From Takakia lepidozioides (taxonomy: Eukaryota; Streptophyta; Takakiopsida; Takakiales; Takakiaceae), in the NCBI GenBank assembly GCA_030704615.1, contig CM060733.1, positions 65,906,001 through 65,970,000 of the forward strand: a stretch of 64,000 bases of DNA. The letters run 5' to 3'. Positions 1-12,395 of the stretch are shown piece by piece. The position numbers were made by a program, and so were the translations under genes. Position 1 is the first letter of the stretch, and every line of letters begins with the position of its first letter. The notes below the pieces were generated by a model that was not told the origin of the DNA, made no database searches, and saw nothing but the letters and a program-made list of their open reading frames with translations.

Positions 1-349
1 GCAGACTTCACATCTTGCACGCCAGACCCTCTTGTGGAAGGAGGATCAACCAAGTTCCAGCATGGGAACTCTTTAGGCACGATTTCACCAATTGCACTGT
101 ACCAGATGGATTCAGAAGCTGGGAGCCGCCACTCTTTGCCCTTTCCGAAATCTGCATGCAGAATGACGGCACTTTCCAGAAAATTCCCATAAGCATCCTT
201 CGTCTCCTCTTCCAAAAACACCGTTCCTGGGCGGAGCCCGAACTTCACACACAAGTACTGCTCAGTGACAATCGCAAATCCTCGCAAGGTATTTTAGCTT
301 TCAGATAATCAAGATGGAAGTACATGTTTACCCAAACACGGGAGTCCAT
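1..349 (-). pseudogene. 5' end of lineage A SWIM-type transposase (runs off window)
   Basis: N-terminal part of the element transposase, read leftward out of the window. The start is set at the ATG at 349 (MDSRVWVN...), because the second A copy has the same start at 61910. The stretch VTEQYLCVKFGLRPG, then LEEE.KD and EWRLP, aligns with VTETYLCSKFKLKPG, LEEERKD and EWHVP of the complete B transposase. A one-base shift between CEDLRL and VTEQYLC breaks the frame, so this copy is probably inactive. The gene is divergent from the methyltransferase-like gene starting at 3192, with the palindrome array between them. The catalytic core lies outside the window. Confidence 0.75.
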
Positions 350-596
350 GTTGAAGACAACAACTCTCGGTAGGCTCCGCAGCGAAGTCCTGCAATGAGA
401 AGAGTGTGTCCTATATAATACCACAATCATTTTCTGGAGGATTTTGTATCCAACAGGATGGGTGATCAGTGCACGTATGGATGGAGGTGTGTAACGTACG
501 TGACAAATACGGACGACCACAACAAATTCACATCAAAAATTGGGTGTCTGAATTGTGATGTACCACCAGTTGGGCTACAATAAATCAGGCCTTCTC

Positions 597-1755
597 ATGA
601 ATTTCGACACCGAAATTCGGATGAACATCTCTGTCATGTAACAGATTTGGAAGCCACGAGATGAATTCCGGCGACAGAATTCGAAATTAATTCACCTCAT
701 GAAACTGAGCTAGCACCCGACGGATGGATTTCGGTGCCGAAATTTGGATGAACATATTCTTCATGAAATTGTTTCTGCACATAAAGGATGAATTTTGGCG
801 CCGAAATACGGATGAATGTGTTCGTGATTAGAGTCATGATTCAGGACGTGTAAGGATTTCTTTGGCGAAATCGGGATGACAATAACCCTGAATGGATAGT
901 AGGGATGAGTTTCGGCGCCGAAATTCATCGTTCGCATGGCAATAATATTATTGGAGGGAGGACAGTGGATGAATTTCGGCGCCGAAATTCATTCTTCTTC
1001 TACTTTTTCGAAAGTCTTTTGCTGTCCTGCGAATGAATTTCGGCGCCAAAATTCATCCGAAGTCCTCCCTTCAATTTTTTTTTTCCTTGCGACCGATGAA
1101 TTTTGGCACCGAAATTCATCCATACTGTCGGCAAAGGGTAACTCTAATATTACATTTTCCATGCGACGGATGAATTTCGGCGCCGAAATTCATCCGAACC
1201 CGACACTTACTTCTTGCTTCTGGATGATGTAAGGTTCCGAAATTCGTATGAAATAACCCATTCAGACAGAGAAAACATGAATATTCTGCATTAAATGGAG
1301 AAATCGGCACATTTAATCCCTTATGTCTTTCAAAAGGCCGTTATCCAATGACGCAAGGGGATATTTTCTCAGGTTAGGGAAAAAGTAATTGCATTTTAGC
1401 CGTTGTTTTCATTTGAAACTGACCGTATCCATTAAGTGGTCATTTCTCGTACAGGCGGTTGCCGCAAATAAAGTATAATTTTGGCGCCGAAATTATACTT
1501 AACAGTCTAGACATGGCACGTCCAACAGGCATAGACAGCAACCGTGAAGGGCATTGATGGCAGCAAAGCGTGGCATGGTGCCGGTTTACTGTTCAGGTTG
1601 GATCTATTTCGGCGCCGAAATATGGATGATTTCAGCTCGTTTGCTCGCGGACGGAGATATTGTTAATGAATTTCGGCGCCGAAATATGGATGGAATGTGC
1701 CCCAGTGTAGCGTTCTGCACAGTTCCGGAATTAATTTCGGATCCGATATCCGACT
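597..1755. repeat. Lineage A palindrome array (left copy, promoter side)
   Basis: About a dozen copies of the inverted repeat GAATTTCGGCGCCGAAATTC or decayed versions lie between the divergent transposase and methyltransferase-like genes. Clear copies start near 907, 971, 1035, 1098, 1172, 1473, 1606 and 1667. Neighbouring copies in the 907-1172 run are mostly 63-64 bp apart, close to six helical turns. Variants at the centre are mainly CG, TG or CA. Short peptides such as 'MNFGAEIH' seen on both strands here are only translations of the palindrome. Confidence 0.9.
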
Positions 1756-2390
1756 GACAGGTGTGCTCATGACGGATGAGGACTGTCGCGCGGCTTTTAC
1801 TCACCCATCCCTTCGCTATCCGAGGCGGAAACTCCAAGATAGAAGAGTTGGAAATCTCTAAGTACTCAGCCCGCGCAGAACAATCAGTCATGACCTACAG
1901 CTAGTGTATCATGGGGGTGTTTCCTATTTGTTTCCTTTTCCGCATTCATCTTAGCTACCTTACCATTGATAATTAAGTATCAGTTTGCTTCATCAATTTA
2001 TCGGTTTCCTTAACTCCTCCATTCAATCCACAGCTTCACTCAGATCTCTCTACACAGTGTGATTGTATCGTATAAGTATCAGATTATGATTTATCAGGTA
2101 TCAGGCCGAAGCCATTATGTCTCTATTCTTCTTTCCTATATCACTATAGCTTTGCATATAACAAGCATCTACTAATCCTCTTTTCTCCTTCATCGTGCTC
2201 TCCGATCTCCGCTCCCGCCTGACTCCGAAGTCCTCCCCGAATAATGATCCCCTTCTTCATTCCCGTTTTTCCTTTATCCTCCTATCCGCGGTTCTAACCG
2301 TTTCCCTCTCTAACCGTCGTATGTGAACTAACATGTTCCCTTCACAGGTGTTGTTCCCCACAGTCGTTCCCTGTCCTACTCTTCGTTCCC
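1756..2390. other. Non-coding, pyrimidine-rich interval
   Basis: Between the palindrome array and the minisatellite. It is T/C-rich on the + strand with many ATC, CTT and TCC runs. I see no palindrome copies and no conserved coding segment. Confidence 0.5.
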
Positions 2391-2575
2391 TATTATCGTG
2401 ACAGCTGTGTCAAGCGGTGACTGGCTGTGTTTGGCTGTGTCGGGCTGTGACTGGCTGTGTGGCTGTGCCGGGCTGTGACTGGCTGTGTGGGCTGTGTCTG
2501 CTGTGACGACTGTGACGGGCTGTGTTGGCTGTGTGGGCTGTGACTGCTGTGTCGGCTGTGTGGGCTATGTAACCC
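2391..2575. repeat. GGCTGTG(ACT) minisatellite
   Basis: Roughly 180 bp of imperfect tandem units built on GGCTGTGACT / GGCTGTGTC, each around 8-14 bp. It lies inside the intergenic region of the left A element. No counterpart is evident in the inverted A copy at the right of the window, so it probably arose locally by slippage. Confidence 0.85.
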
Positions 2576-2707
2576 CCCTCTACAGTGCGCTGCTGTCACC
2601 CCTAAGGTTCCTGTTTGTCTCAGTCTGTGCAAAAATTAAGGGTACCCTACAGATCCCGTATAAGTGTCTAAGTCCCCTACAGTCCTCTAACAAGGACTGG
2701 GGAAGCG

Positions 2708-2945
2708 ATGAATGTTGGCGCCAAAATTCATATGTTTTTGTATGAAAGCACTTACATAGGATGAATTTCTGCGCCGAAATTCATCTGTCCGCTGATGAAA
2801 CGTGCCGACTTGACTGTTGAATGTCGGTTGGCGGTTTGATTTCATGGCGGTTGGGTTTCATGATGTGCGGATAGTGCATTCAATGCCGGCTGCTCCGGGA
2901 ACAGCATCCGGTGAATGGAACGGTATTTCGGCGCCGCAATTCGGA
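2708..2945. repeat. Three further lineage A palindromes
   Basis: Palindrome copies at about 2710 (GTTGGCGCCAAAATTC), 2762 (GAATTTCTGCGCCGAAATTC) and 2925 (TATTTCGGCGCCGCAATTCG). They continue the promoter-side array up to the start region of the methyltransferase-like gene. The right A copy has matching sites at 60042 and 60189. Confidence 0.8.
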
Positions 2946-3191
2946 TACAGCGTCTTCTACTGGTGGCTTGAATAGGCACGTGTTGCGTTCCAGGCGAGTT
3001 TATCCGTCCGAACGTGTCAAGGGTCGCAATCTCTTCATCACCCATACGGCGGAAAGTGGTGGACGGTGGCAACGCTTGGGGAGACGTGGCTACTTGCGCA
3101 TCTGCTTGTGCACAGTGGTTGCATGTTCCACCGCTTTGCTCTCTCGCTCCTTGCCCTTCTGTGGTGACATTCTCCGGCGTTTCCTCTCCTT

Positions 3192-6100
3192 ATGCAGCAT
3201 AGTGATAGCATAGAGTTTATGGAAGGTCAGGCGACTCCGGCGCAGAGAAGGAGGACGTGGGATTTGGGAAGCCGCCGACGACACGACTGAAGCTCCGTCT
3301 TATGCAGGAAATGCAGACCTCGTTCGGAGACTCGGATCGCCCACCAGTGAGAGATTCGTGCTTCGCGGATGTGAAGCACTCCATACGCACTATTCATTTT
3401 ACACCTTTTTTGTGTGTGTGCAGTGTGTCATGTTTTCTTGTTTGTTTGACATGGGAGCTGGGGAGGGATTACAGGGGAGCGAGCCAACACAGTCAATTTT
3501 GGATACTCCTGCCCGGGTGCTGCGCTCGCAAGCTGGAAGTGCATCGAGGCAAGCGACTCCTCACAGAACACCTCAGAAAAGCCCACCTAGAGTCCGGAAG
3601 CCGAGGAAGCAAAAGGAGCCCATGGCTTCGCCTGGCCTGTAAAACCACTTGGGAGACTGGAAGCCGAGATATTGGGTTTGCAGGCAGTTTCAGAAAACAC
3701 AGATGCGGTGGAGGCCGCTGAAGATGTCAGACTCGGATCTACAGAAGGACGGCCCATTGAGCTGACAGAAGCTGAGGACGACAACGTGGTGTGACTTGAC
3801 GACTTCCCAGGAGATCAGAACTTGTTGGAGCTTGCGGAGGAGAAAAACTTCCAGGACAGCAGACAGGCTGGTTAGAGATGTGAGAGAAGTGAGAGAGGTG
3901 ATAGAAGTCAGAAACTGGTGGCGGGTATGCTCATGAGCGCACGAGACATGAACATAGTAGCAAACACGTTGCTAGCAGAGACTCATAGCAACATAGGCCG
4001 CATTTTGGGCTCCATGGTGTATCCGGAGAACCTCAAAGTTCCTTTGTGTTGCATGCCTTCCAGTTGTAAGGCAAGCACTGCCAGGGAACATCGACCGACT
4101 GAAGCACGGGGGTCGGCAACATTCTACGTTTCCATTGAGAATGACTAGGGTGTCACAAGGGCCCCCACTGCAGAGGAGCTTCAGAATTGGAGCCCCCACT
4201 GGCACACTGTAAATGATGAGTTTGAAGCCTCTCTGAAGACCAATCCCACATTCGCACACATGACAGGGAAGATGTTCTTCGTCTTGGACGGAAACCACAG
4301 GATGCTTGCCTGGACAGAGTACATTGCTGAAATGCATCCGCAAGATATCAATTGGCATTACATTGTGGACTGCATTGTCGTGAAGGTGGACGTGAGGGAT
4401 AGAGGACTGTTGAAGGGTGTCATGGCGGATATAAATCTGCAAGTATAGCACTACATCCTTGTGTAGTGCCTATTGCGGCGCCGAAATAGGCAATGTTCTT
4501 GACTGTCATCCACTCTATGAACTCGAAATTGGATTGCTGTCCCGAAATCTGGTTATTTTTTTTTTATCATATTTTCATGTTGTGGCAGGGTAACTGAGAG
4601 GGCCTTCGTGGAAACTCACCTGGCACATACGCTCTATAGAGTGCAAAAAGTGGGCACAGCACCGCTGACGGACTTCCAAAAATCCCTCGATCCCGAGCTG
4701 TACAGGAAGTCCCTTGCGAAAGCAGATCGCACCTGGTTCCGACCAACACTGGACGCCATGGTGGAGATCCTCTATTCGGTGAGATTCATCTCAAATTTCC
4801 CAATTTAATGCTATTTATTGCAGGGATCAGTGGCGTGACTGTATCCGCTGGGTATGGGAATGCAGACAAACATTAGGGATGACTTGGCCTATGCCAAAAG
4901 GCAGTTCTTTGAGAGTGATGCCCCCAACAAGGCGGACGCGTCGATAGAGAGTCGCATTGTACAGGCAGGGATGCAATCACGGACCAAGTACAGGTCCAAA
5001 CTTGTGAAGCAAGTTGCAATCGCTGACCCTAGTCTTGGTGCCGAATTCCTGGCGGAGATAGGACTGCATTACTCCAGACCCATGAAACCGGAAATGTCCA
5101 TGAAGAAACTTCATCACATCGCAGTGTCCTATGTTGAGCCGGCGGAGAAGGTTAGCATGTGTTTGTTCTTGTTTTGTGTCTTTTCGCGATTCTCATGATG
5201 AGGTTCTTTTGTCTGACCGATGTTAGGCCATGCAGACGAGGTGGCTGCGAATCTGGAACGGCCATACAAACACGAAGCTGCTGTACCACTTTCCCATCAA
5301 GCCAACAGATGACAAAATGAACGACTGACTCAATGTGATGACTTGGTGGCATCAGGTATAATTTCCTCCTCTTTTGTGTGTTGGACATCATCGCAATTTC
5401 AAATTCATGAATGTTTTGGAAACCTGCAATGCTGTAAGTACTGACCCACGCCCAGGAGCAATTGGATTGCAACACCACCACTTTCAAGTTACAGATCGAC
5501 TGGACGAAACCGGAGACAATGGAGAACTACGTGCAGTCCTGGCGAGGACGCTTCGCAAACCTCTTTTTCAGAGAAATTGCAAAGGCAAGACGCAGCATAT
5601 ACATCAAAGAGCAGGAGGGTGTCGACAAAGCGACAATGCAAGTCCTTTTCAGGTAATTTGCTGCCAATGCATCCCCCTATTTGCAGTTTTGAGAATTTAG
5701 CCAAGCAGCGGTGGGTATTGCGGCGCCGAAATATCCCTCTGCACGATGTGAATTCTGGGTAATTGGGGCACGGTCCATTGCGTATTTCGGTGCCGAAATA
5801 CCTTCTGCATTCAGAAATTCCTCTGCATGATGCATCAGTAGCATGATTTTTGTTGAACTGGCTCGTGATTGCAGGTACATAAATTTTGCTCTCATTCCGT
5901 CCAGAGCCATTCAAAGGGTTCCACCATTCTTCCTGGCGTGGAGGACACCTGGAGGTCGTGGTACGATGTACACAGAAGTAATGGCGAAGTAGTGGCATGC
6001 CGAACATTTGGTAGACTGTCCCTGGTATGTGGATCTCCCAAGTGGGACCGTTGACCTCTCGGAGGTTAACTTGAAGAAGGAAGCAAATACCCGGGCTATG

Positions 6101-8328
6101 AAGGCGCATTTGGATCCCCAACCAGAGGACGCGAAAAAACTGAAAGCAGAGGAGGCAGCAAAGCAGAAAGCACTGAGAAAGTCAGCCAAGGCGGCAGCGT
6201 TGGTGAAGGAGCAGATGGAGAAGCAGGCAGCTGAGCAGCCCAAGGACAGGAAGAAAGAACGCGCAAACAGGGGCAAGAGACGAAGAGCCCCAAACCTAAG
6301 AAGAAGAAGCAGCAACATAGTCAGCCAGATGACGAGGATTCCGATGACAATTTCCAGCAGGATAACACCCAGGGGGCCACACCTCGTCCAAAAATTCACA
6401 AGGGCCAGCGCTCCGGGGGTTCAGCTGTGAAGAGATCACTATACGAGGATGCACCTGGCAGACCCTACCGTGCGGTGCACATTGCGGGCAGGGAAGTCCT
6501 CAAAACACCCACAATTGTGGAGTGTGTTAATGAAAATTTCCTAACTGCTCTGACCAAAAGGCTGAAGAAAACGAGATTGAGGAAGGCGATCGAGGCCCAC
6601 CAAGGGAAGGGGAAGAGGAAGGCCACTGGCAATGATATCAAGGACACTCTCGGGTACACAAAGATGATGGAGTATTTTGTGGCAATGAGCCACGACAAAA
6701 AGAGCACAGTTGGGGGCAGGGCGGTGAAAGCCTCCATCGACATGATCTTTGTGGATATCCCAGATGGGCAGGAGTTACTGGGGCTGGGCTCATTACCGTG
6801 GTGGAACAAGTACGACGAAAGATACTGGAGCCACACATTCGGGTTCGCAGCCAACATGTTGGACGACGACGGCTGTGTTGTTGTGCTAGCAGCCGATGGA
6901 GAAGTCACTAAGAATGATATCAAAGTATGGACGGGGAGAAATGCAGCACCCATCCTGAAGAAGATCTAGACTTGCATCAACACGCAGGGTCTTGTCAACG
7001 ATGGTCAGAAGGTATGCTGCGGTTTTCCTCTGTTCTGCCAATTTCTGCGCCGAAATTGCCCATGTACGTGTAGGCCACCTCTCACGTTCTCCTTTCCTTC
7101 TTTGCAGACTCTTATCTTTCAGGCATTCTACTTTGTGAAGGAACATTCGAAATTCAAATTACGTCAAGCAGGAAGACTTGTTGATTCCACAGTTGATCCA
7201 CTAGAGTATAACGTCCTGTTCAACCATGTGGGAGAGAAGGACATGCTTTGTGATTTGTCAGGCAAGCCTTGGAGGTATGGCAGGACCAAGAGTCCTGCAT
7301 TCATCTAGACGCTCATGGAAACGTGTACGGATGTTGAAGGCAGGGTCCTCGACGTCACTACTAATACAGGTGAGAGCGTTCAATGATTGCGGCACCGAAA
7401 TTGACACCATTTCCGATTGTCTTTGTTTGTTTGCGCAAGGAAGCGAGTCATTCTTGACTTTGGCTTTGGTTGTGTCGTATGAATTTGCAGGTGCCTGTAT
7501 GTGGGCAGGAAGGATGTCGAACCGATTTGTGTTCTCATTTGAGGGGGATACGGCCTTGTACGATCTCAATTTGGCGGGCCTACAGCGTCTGCCTCCTACT
7601 GAGGATCCCAACAACGCAGAACAGGACGTGGAAGGGGAGGAGGAAGAGGAGGAGGAGGAAGTCCAGGAAATTCGTCCAATGCAGGGGCGCCCAAAGCCGC
7701 TTCCTGTAATGCCTGTCTTCGAGTGAGTTGCACCATAGTAAGTGTATTGGTTTCGGTTGTAAGGACCATGCAACCTGCCGATGATTCCCTGTTTGAATGT
7801 TCTAATGTGCTTCATTCTCTGTTTGTGCATACACTCAGCCTTGTAGAGTCGTCCGACGAGGAAATGCTGGGAGACTTGCCCGAATCGGACCCTGTTGCAG
7901 AGGAGGAGACAGAATCGCATCGGCCGTTCTTTGCCAGAAAATCGTTTCTTGCGAGTCCCCAGAAGCCCTTTTTTCTACCACCCTATGTAGACACGGCTGC
8001 CAGAGAAGCCATCAGGAGGGAGGATAGGCCTACTCGGTTCGAGCAATTGATATTCGGGAAGGAGCAGAGAATTATAATGAGGCGTGTGACCAAACATGGA
8101 ATTGTGATAGGCAGAGTAGGCAAGTTCGTCATAGAATCCGCGTCTGAGAGCGAGGGGGATGATGAGGACAGTTCCGCACCCAGGTGGACAGTTCCAGTTG
8201 GTGAGGATGGTATTTTTGAGGGGAGGGCTTCTCAGAGTAACAGCGGTAGCAGCAGTGCAGGTTCGGAGGCAGGTGGAAGGCAGCCATCCTTGCATGAGGC
8301 CGGGGATGCATTGGACAGTGATCGCTGA
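3192..8328 (+). pseudogene. Lineage A ParB-like/DNA methyltransferase-like gene, decayed full-length copy
   Basis: Eleven exon-like blocks can be followed. Start ATG 3192 (MQHSDSIEF), basic N-terminus, low-complexity block 3430-3880, then the DGNHR domain 3900-4448 (GKMFFVLDGNHRMLAW), helical blocks at about 4590-4780, 4855-5150, 5226-5355 and 5455-5655, and a large exon 5870-6969. The large exon contains DMIFVDIPDG and then LDDDGCVVVLA. Exon 7107-7372 carries the SPAFI...GRVLD segment, 7490-7722 GACMWAGRM, and 7838-8328 the acidic tail. Lesions: one base missing near 3263, stops near 4146 and 5323, frame breaks in 6000-6430, and stops at 6967 and 7306. Where lineage B has DLICGTG this copy has VLDVTTNTG, and the right A copy has the similar VLDITANTG. 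Expected activity is DNA amino-methylation if ancestral; this copy is surely dead. Confidence 0.8.
4471..7402. repeat. Single lineage A palindromes in introns of the left A methyltransferase-like gene
   Basis: Five isolated copies lie between exon blocks: 4471-4488 (TATTGCGGCGCCGAAATA), 5716-5733, 5783-5800 (TATTTCGGTGCCGAAATA), 7040-7057 (AATTTCTGCGCCGAAATT) and about 7384-7402 (ATTGCGGCACCGAAAT). All are of the A type. None falls inside a recognised exon. Confidence 0.8.
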
Positions 8329-8589
8329 TCCTCGCCATAGCAAAGTCTCAATTGGATCCTTCTGTTGTACAATTCTGAATCACTTAATGAAAATATTGAC
8401 GATTTTTGAAATCATTGTGTTTAGACTGTGCATGTCTGATCCCCAACATTTCTTCCGCAAACCACAATGTAATAATAAAAGCTGAAGAGATGCAAAGTAA
8501 AGTAAAGAACTCTACAAGTAATTTATGCACACCAGCGAACCACGAACTAGAAGCCATGAAAAAACTGTCGTTTCTAACATTCCTATTGG

Positions 8590-8872
8590 GAATTTCGGCG
8601 CCGAAATAGCTAGTGTGCGCCTTCATAATATGGGCCTTATAAAATTCCACGTAGGAATTACTGCACCGAAATAGCACGATGGAAACCTTCAGCACAAGGC
8701 ACTTCAACACATTCCACTTGGGTATTTCGGCGCCGAAATAGCCCGCTCTGCGCCATAAAATACGTCGGTATATCACATTTCAAAAGGGAATTTCGGCGCC
8801 GAAATACCCCGGTGTAAGTCTTCAAAACAACAATTTAGCACACTGCTCTTGGGAATTTCGGCGCCGAAATAC
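8590..8872. repeat. Lineage A palindrome array downstream of the methyltransferase-like gene
   Basis: Five copies of AATTTCGGCGCCGAAAT-type palindromes start near 8591, 8656, 8722, 8789 and 8854, a regular spacing of about 65-66 bp. The same array occurs inverted at 57340-57620 in the right A copy, with matching spacer sequence. Homology to the right copy stops near 8880, so this element has lost its terminal ~150 bp on this side. Confidence 0.9.
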
Positions 8873-8880
8873 CAAGGTCG

Positions 8881-11342
8881 GTGGCTTTAGGATGCCGGTG
8901 GTTTTAGCACAATTTCTTCTCGTAATGTCGTGGCACCATCTTTGTCTAGCCCCTTCTAGCACCAGTCATTTTCAATCGTTTGTGTGGATAGCCGTTGTCG
9001 GCCAATGGGGGCACGTATTGCCATTGCCCCAGAGAAGATCACGTGACATGGTGTTCCGCAGTGGGTTTTCAATGTTTGCATCTCTCCTTATGTGTAACTT
9101 CTGCCAAATCTAGGGTTCAACTATGTCGATCACCTCTCCTTGTTACCCACCAACAACACACAAGTCGTTTATAACCTTCTTAGCTTTTTCCAGCAGTTTT
9201 TGCAGTTCCATCCTGCCCTGAGGACACGTCCTTTTTTTGTCTTCTCGGAATCATATGGGGAAAGTTCGCAAGTGAGTTTGGCGTGGTCATCCACATTTAA
9301 GCTATTGCAGCCAAAACTTTGGACCTGAAGTTTGGAGGTATGTTCTTCTGTTGTGGGTAACCCTCTTACGGGTTTATAAGCAAAGGGTTATACACACAAT
9401 GACAAATGGTGCTTATAGGTGAAGAAGTGCTTCATTCAATTTTAAACAAATGTGTCATTCCAGAATTTTGGAAAAGGCAAACAAGCATGAATGCGGTTGT
9501 CAAGTGAGAGAATAACCAAGGATTAAATGAAAAATGTTTATGGACTTCTTGCTTCTCATAATTGGGGGCCTGTGTTTGTCTCCATTTGTCAGGAGTGGCA
9601 CTTGAAGACTCATGGATTTCTCCTCTTGATTCCATGGTAACTTGGTCAAAGCTTGCAGAGTTTGCTGGTTTCTGTTTCACAGCCATGACTTCTCTCCTCT
9701 GCAAAATGCTTTTAACAATCACCCTTTCCATTTAGAGGCTGCTTATTGTTGTATCCTTTGTTATCACCCCAACCGTGAGGACCCAAAATATCACTGCATG
9801 GAGTTTTTTTGCAATCTCGCACTGTAGAACAAAGGAAGGAGGTGGAGGAGAGGACATGCAGAAAAATGGATTTCATGCGTCTCAGTCGCAAGTGTCTGAT
9901 TGCAGTGGTCATGGGGGAGCTTTCTACATGCCAACGGGCGTTTGGATTTTGGGAAAGTTGCCATTGTGAACTAGTAATTCTCTTCGCCATGCAAATAATT
10001 TAGTGCTTCCATTTGTGTGAGACAAATGTATAAATGTCACCATTTTCTGTGAACTTTGGTCATGTGGTACCCTTGCTGAGGCCATGGTCTCTGTGGATGC
10101 AGACCCCAGGCAGCCATGGATGGTAAATCCACCAGGGTATGAAACTCGGGTCACAATCCCATAGCGCCACAATTTGGTTCTAGGGGATTGACATCGATGT
10201 GAGGACTCGACATGAACACCTTGCTGGAAAGCATGATGTTGATTACAACATTGCCAATGAACCTTCTCATCACAGAGTGGAGGGCTCTGAAATTGTAGGA
10301 CCAGCGGAAGGTGTGAGAGAAGAAGAAGAGAGATGTTTTGGTTGTAGAAATCATTAACAAACCTCTGAATGAATCTACGTTTACTCCTCTGCTTGTTGAG
10401 GATGGCAGAGCTGCTGACATGCCAGCTTCTTTGGTTGGGGAGGGCCAATTTGAGGATGCTACAAATTCTCGGATCAACGTGACCAACCTTGTTTCGCAGT
10501 TGAGTAATTATGTGGTATGGAATCCCCTCAATGTGCTTCTCTCTTGCTTCTGCCCTTGTGACTTGGATTTTCTCCCATAGAGCTCACTGTTTTCAGCTAC
10601 TGAACAAAGCTCCCCTTTCGCTTCTTAAATTTAGTATGAATATTTTAACTCACCCCAACAGCGGTGTGATGGTGCAGAATTTCTACAACATTCTATATGC
10701 CGACCAAGCAGCTTCAACCCAATCAGCAACATTTGCTTCATCAATAGCAGCGCTCCATAGATTTTCTGGTGTCCTCCTGCATAGTTACCCTGAACATAAA
10801 GACAGTGGACAGAAGAGCACAACACTACCTTGACTCTGCAAGAACTTATGAATACAGTAGTTCGTAAAAAACTTGGAATCATCCCTGCAGCAAGCGTAAA
10901 GTAAGACCCAGCTTCTTTATGCCTCACCTCTTACCAACTAGATTTCTAGTGGCCTCTCTTCTTAGCTGCTATGGTTTAACGTGCATTCCCGCTTCCATTC
11001 GCCAGTATGTGTATCTGTTCAGTATTGTATGTCTTTCAAAGCAGCTCCTCAAAGACGGCTAATTTGCTTGGTGATCATACAGATGGGTGACATCATCAGA
11101 TCCTATCTTCAATGCACTTGCGGGTGACTTCATGAAGGATACAATTCAGTTTGTAAGCAGACCATAGCTTTGAACATATGTACCCATAGTCTCAGGTTGT
11201 TTCCTATTCTTTACTGTTTTACCTGGTAAGAGTTTGGCATTTGTGATGGAAGGTACCTTGGTCGCTGTGTTCGAAGATATAGAATCTGATAAATTTAGGT
11301 TTTCCATGGACGGGTAGATGAATTGTTGTCACCTTCATTGGT
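8881..11342. other. Unassigned region
   Basis: No palindromes, termini or recognised protein family. Short exon-like pieces with GT or AG edges occur on the + strand at about 10850-10904 (VRKKLGIIPAASVK followed by GTAAGA) and 11090-11150 (DPIFNALAGDFMKD). They could belong to a host gene that I cannot name. Nothing else is supportable here. Confidence 0.3.
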
Positions 11343-11399
11343 GTGAAGGTGACCATTTATTTTGGCCAGGTGAGTGAATTGTTTGTCTGTCTATATTTG

Positions 11400-11884
11400 C
11401 TCTTTGCTGGAATTGTACCAGATGTCATCCTGAACACTGCCCTGGTGGCCGTGTATGCCAAATGTGGGTGCATTAAGGATGCGAAGGGAGTTAATTTCAA
11501 CACTATGGCTGAACGAGATGTGGTGTCGTGGAACGCAATGCTTGCAGGGGTATGCACAGCAGGGGCGTGGGATGGAGGCTTTGGAGACCTATGAGCAAAT
11601 GATGGGGGAAGGAGTGAAGCCCAACCACATCACGTTTGTGTGCACGCTTTTTATTGCATGATGTGGAGGAAAAAAATATTCTCTTTGCCACCACAGTGAG
11701 AAGCTGGCCATTGGTTTTGGGCTGATCAGCCCGACTCATCAAAAATCTTCAAGTGTGTGGAGACTGCCACACCTCCACCAAATTCATCTCAAAGATTGTT
11801 GGCCGAGCAATTGTTGCATGAGACGTCGCTAACTACTTTCCACCACTTTGAAGATGGGATTTGTTCTTGTGGTGATTACTGGTG
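11400..11884 (+). pseudogene. PPR-DYW editing-factor remnant
   Basis: Starts with PLS-class PPR segments (VPDVILNTALVAVYAKCG, AERDVVSWNAML, then EQMMGEGVKPNHITFVC). It then shifts frame into a DYW domain: [14 protein letters not shown] around 11690 (the HxE zinc/deaminase motif), [14 protein letters not shown] near 11763 (the CxxCH motif), and CSCGDYW followed by a stop at 11884. DYW proteins are plant organellar C-to-U RNA editing deaminases. Frameshifts and an in-frame stop before DVAN show it is broken. It is strong evidence for a land-plant (or very close streptophyte) genome. Confidence 0.85.
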
Positions 11885-11919
11885 AAAGGATGTTTTCTTG
11901 GAAAGATGCTAGTGTCTTG

Positions 11920-12067
11920 CTTCATTCATTGATCTGTATAGCTACCCAGACCATCCACCATTTCCTGAGAGTACTGACCATTATGTACTGTTGAGTGCAA
12001 GATGCAAGTGTCTTGCTTCATTCATTGATCTGTGTAGCTACTCAGACCATCCACCATTTCCTGATAG
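11920..12067. repeat. Direct duplication, ~94 bp offset
   Basis: A segment beginning CTTGCTTCATTCATTGATCT and ending in CCATCCACCATTTCCTGA occurs twice, at about 11919 and 12013, differing by a few bases. It lies just after the DYW stop codon. It looks like a local tandem duplication in old 3' flanking sequence. Confidence 0.75.
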
Positions 12068-12395
12068 TGGGGTCTACCCGGCATAGGTGGGAAGTCAGCC
12101 CACAATTGCACTTGACTGAAGGGGTGATTTTTGACCGATTCTGGTGACAGTGGATGGAAATCAGAGTGCTGTCCTATTTCTGGGTTTGGGTGGTGGAGCT
12201 TCTCCAAAGCTTGAAGATGGAAGTGAATACGAATTTTAATGAGCTTGATGAGAAGGGCAGCCCTGTGCACAAGTTTGTTCAGCATCTTAAATTTGGACAT
12301 GTTTGTTTGTTTCTCGTGGTGTGGCTTTGGATGGAGCCCTTGACGAACTTGCATGAATATTGTCAAAAGCTAGCCTTAACCCACCAAGATCCAAT

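Noticed and set aside
936-1310. Small proteins with repeated NFGAEIHP
   Set aside because: They are translations of the A palindrome, seen on both strands at every array, and also of the B palindrome as RRISVL/NAAPHF.
2391-2575. Telomere-like or centromeric satellite
   Set aside because: The GGCTGTG unit is not a plant telomere repeat, and the tract is only about 180 bp long.
8881-11342. Host gene with introns
   Set aside because: Only short exon-like pieces without a recognisable family; listed as unassigned.
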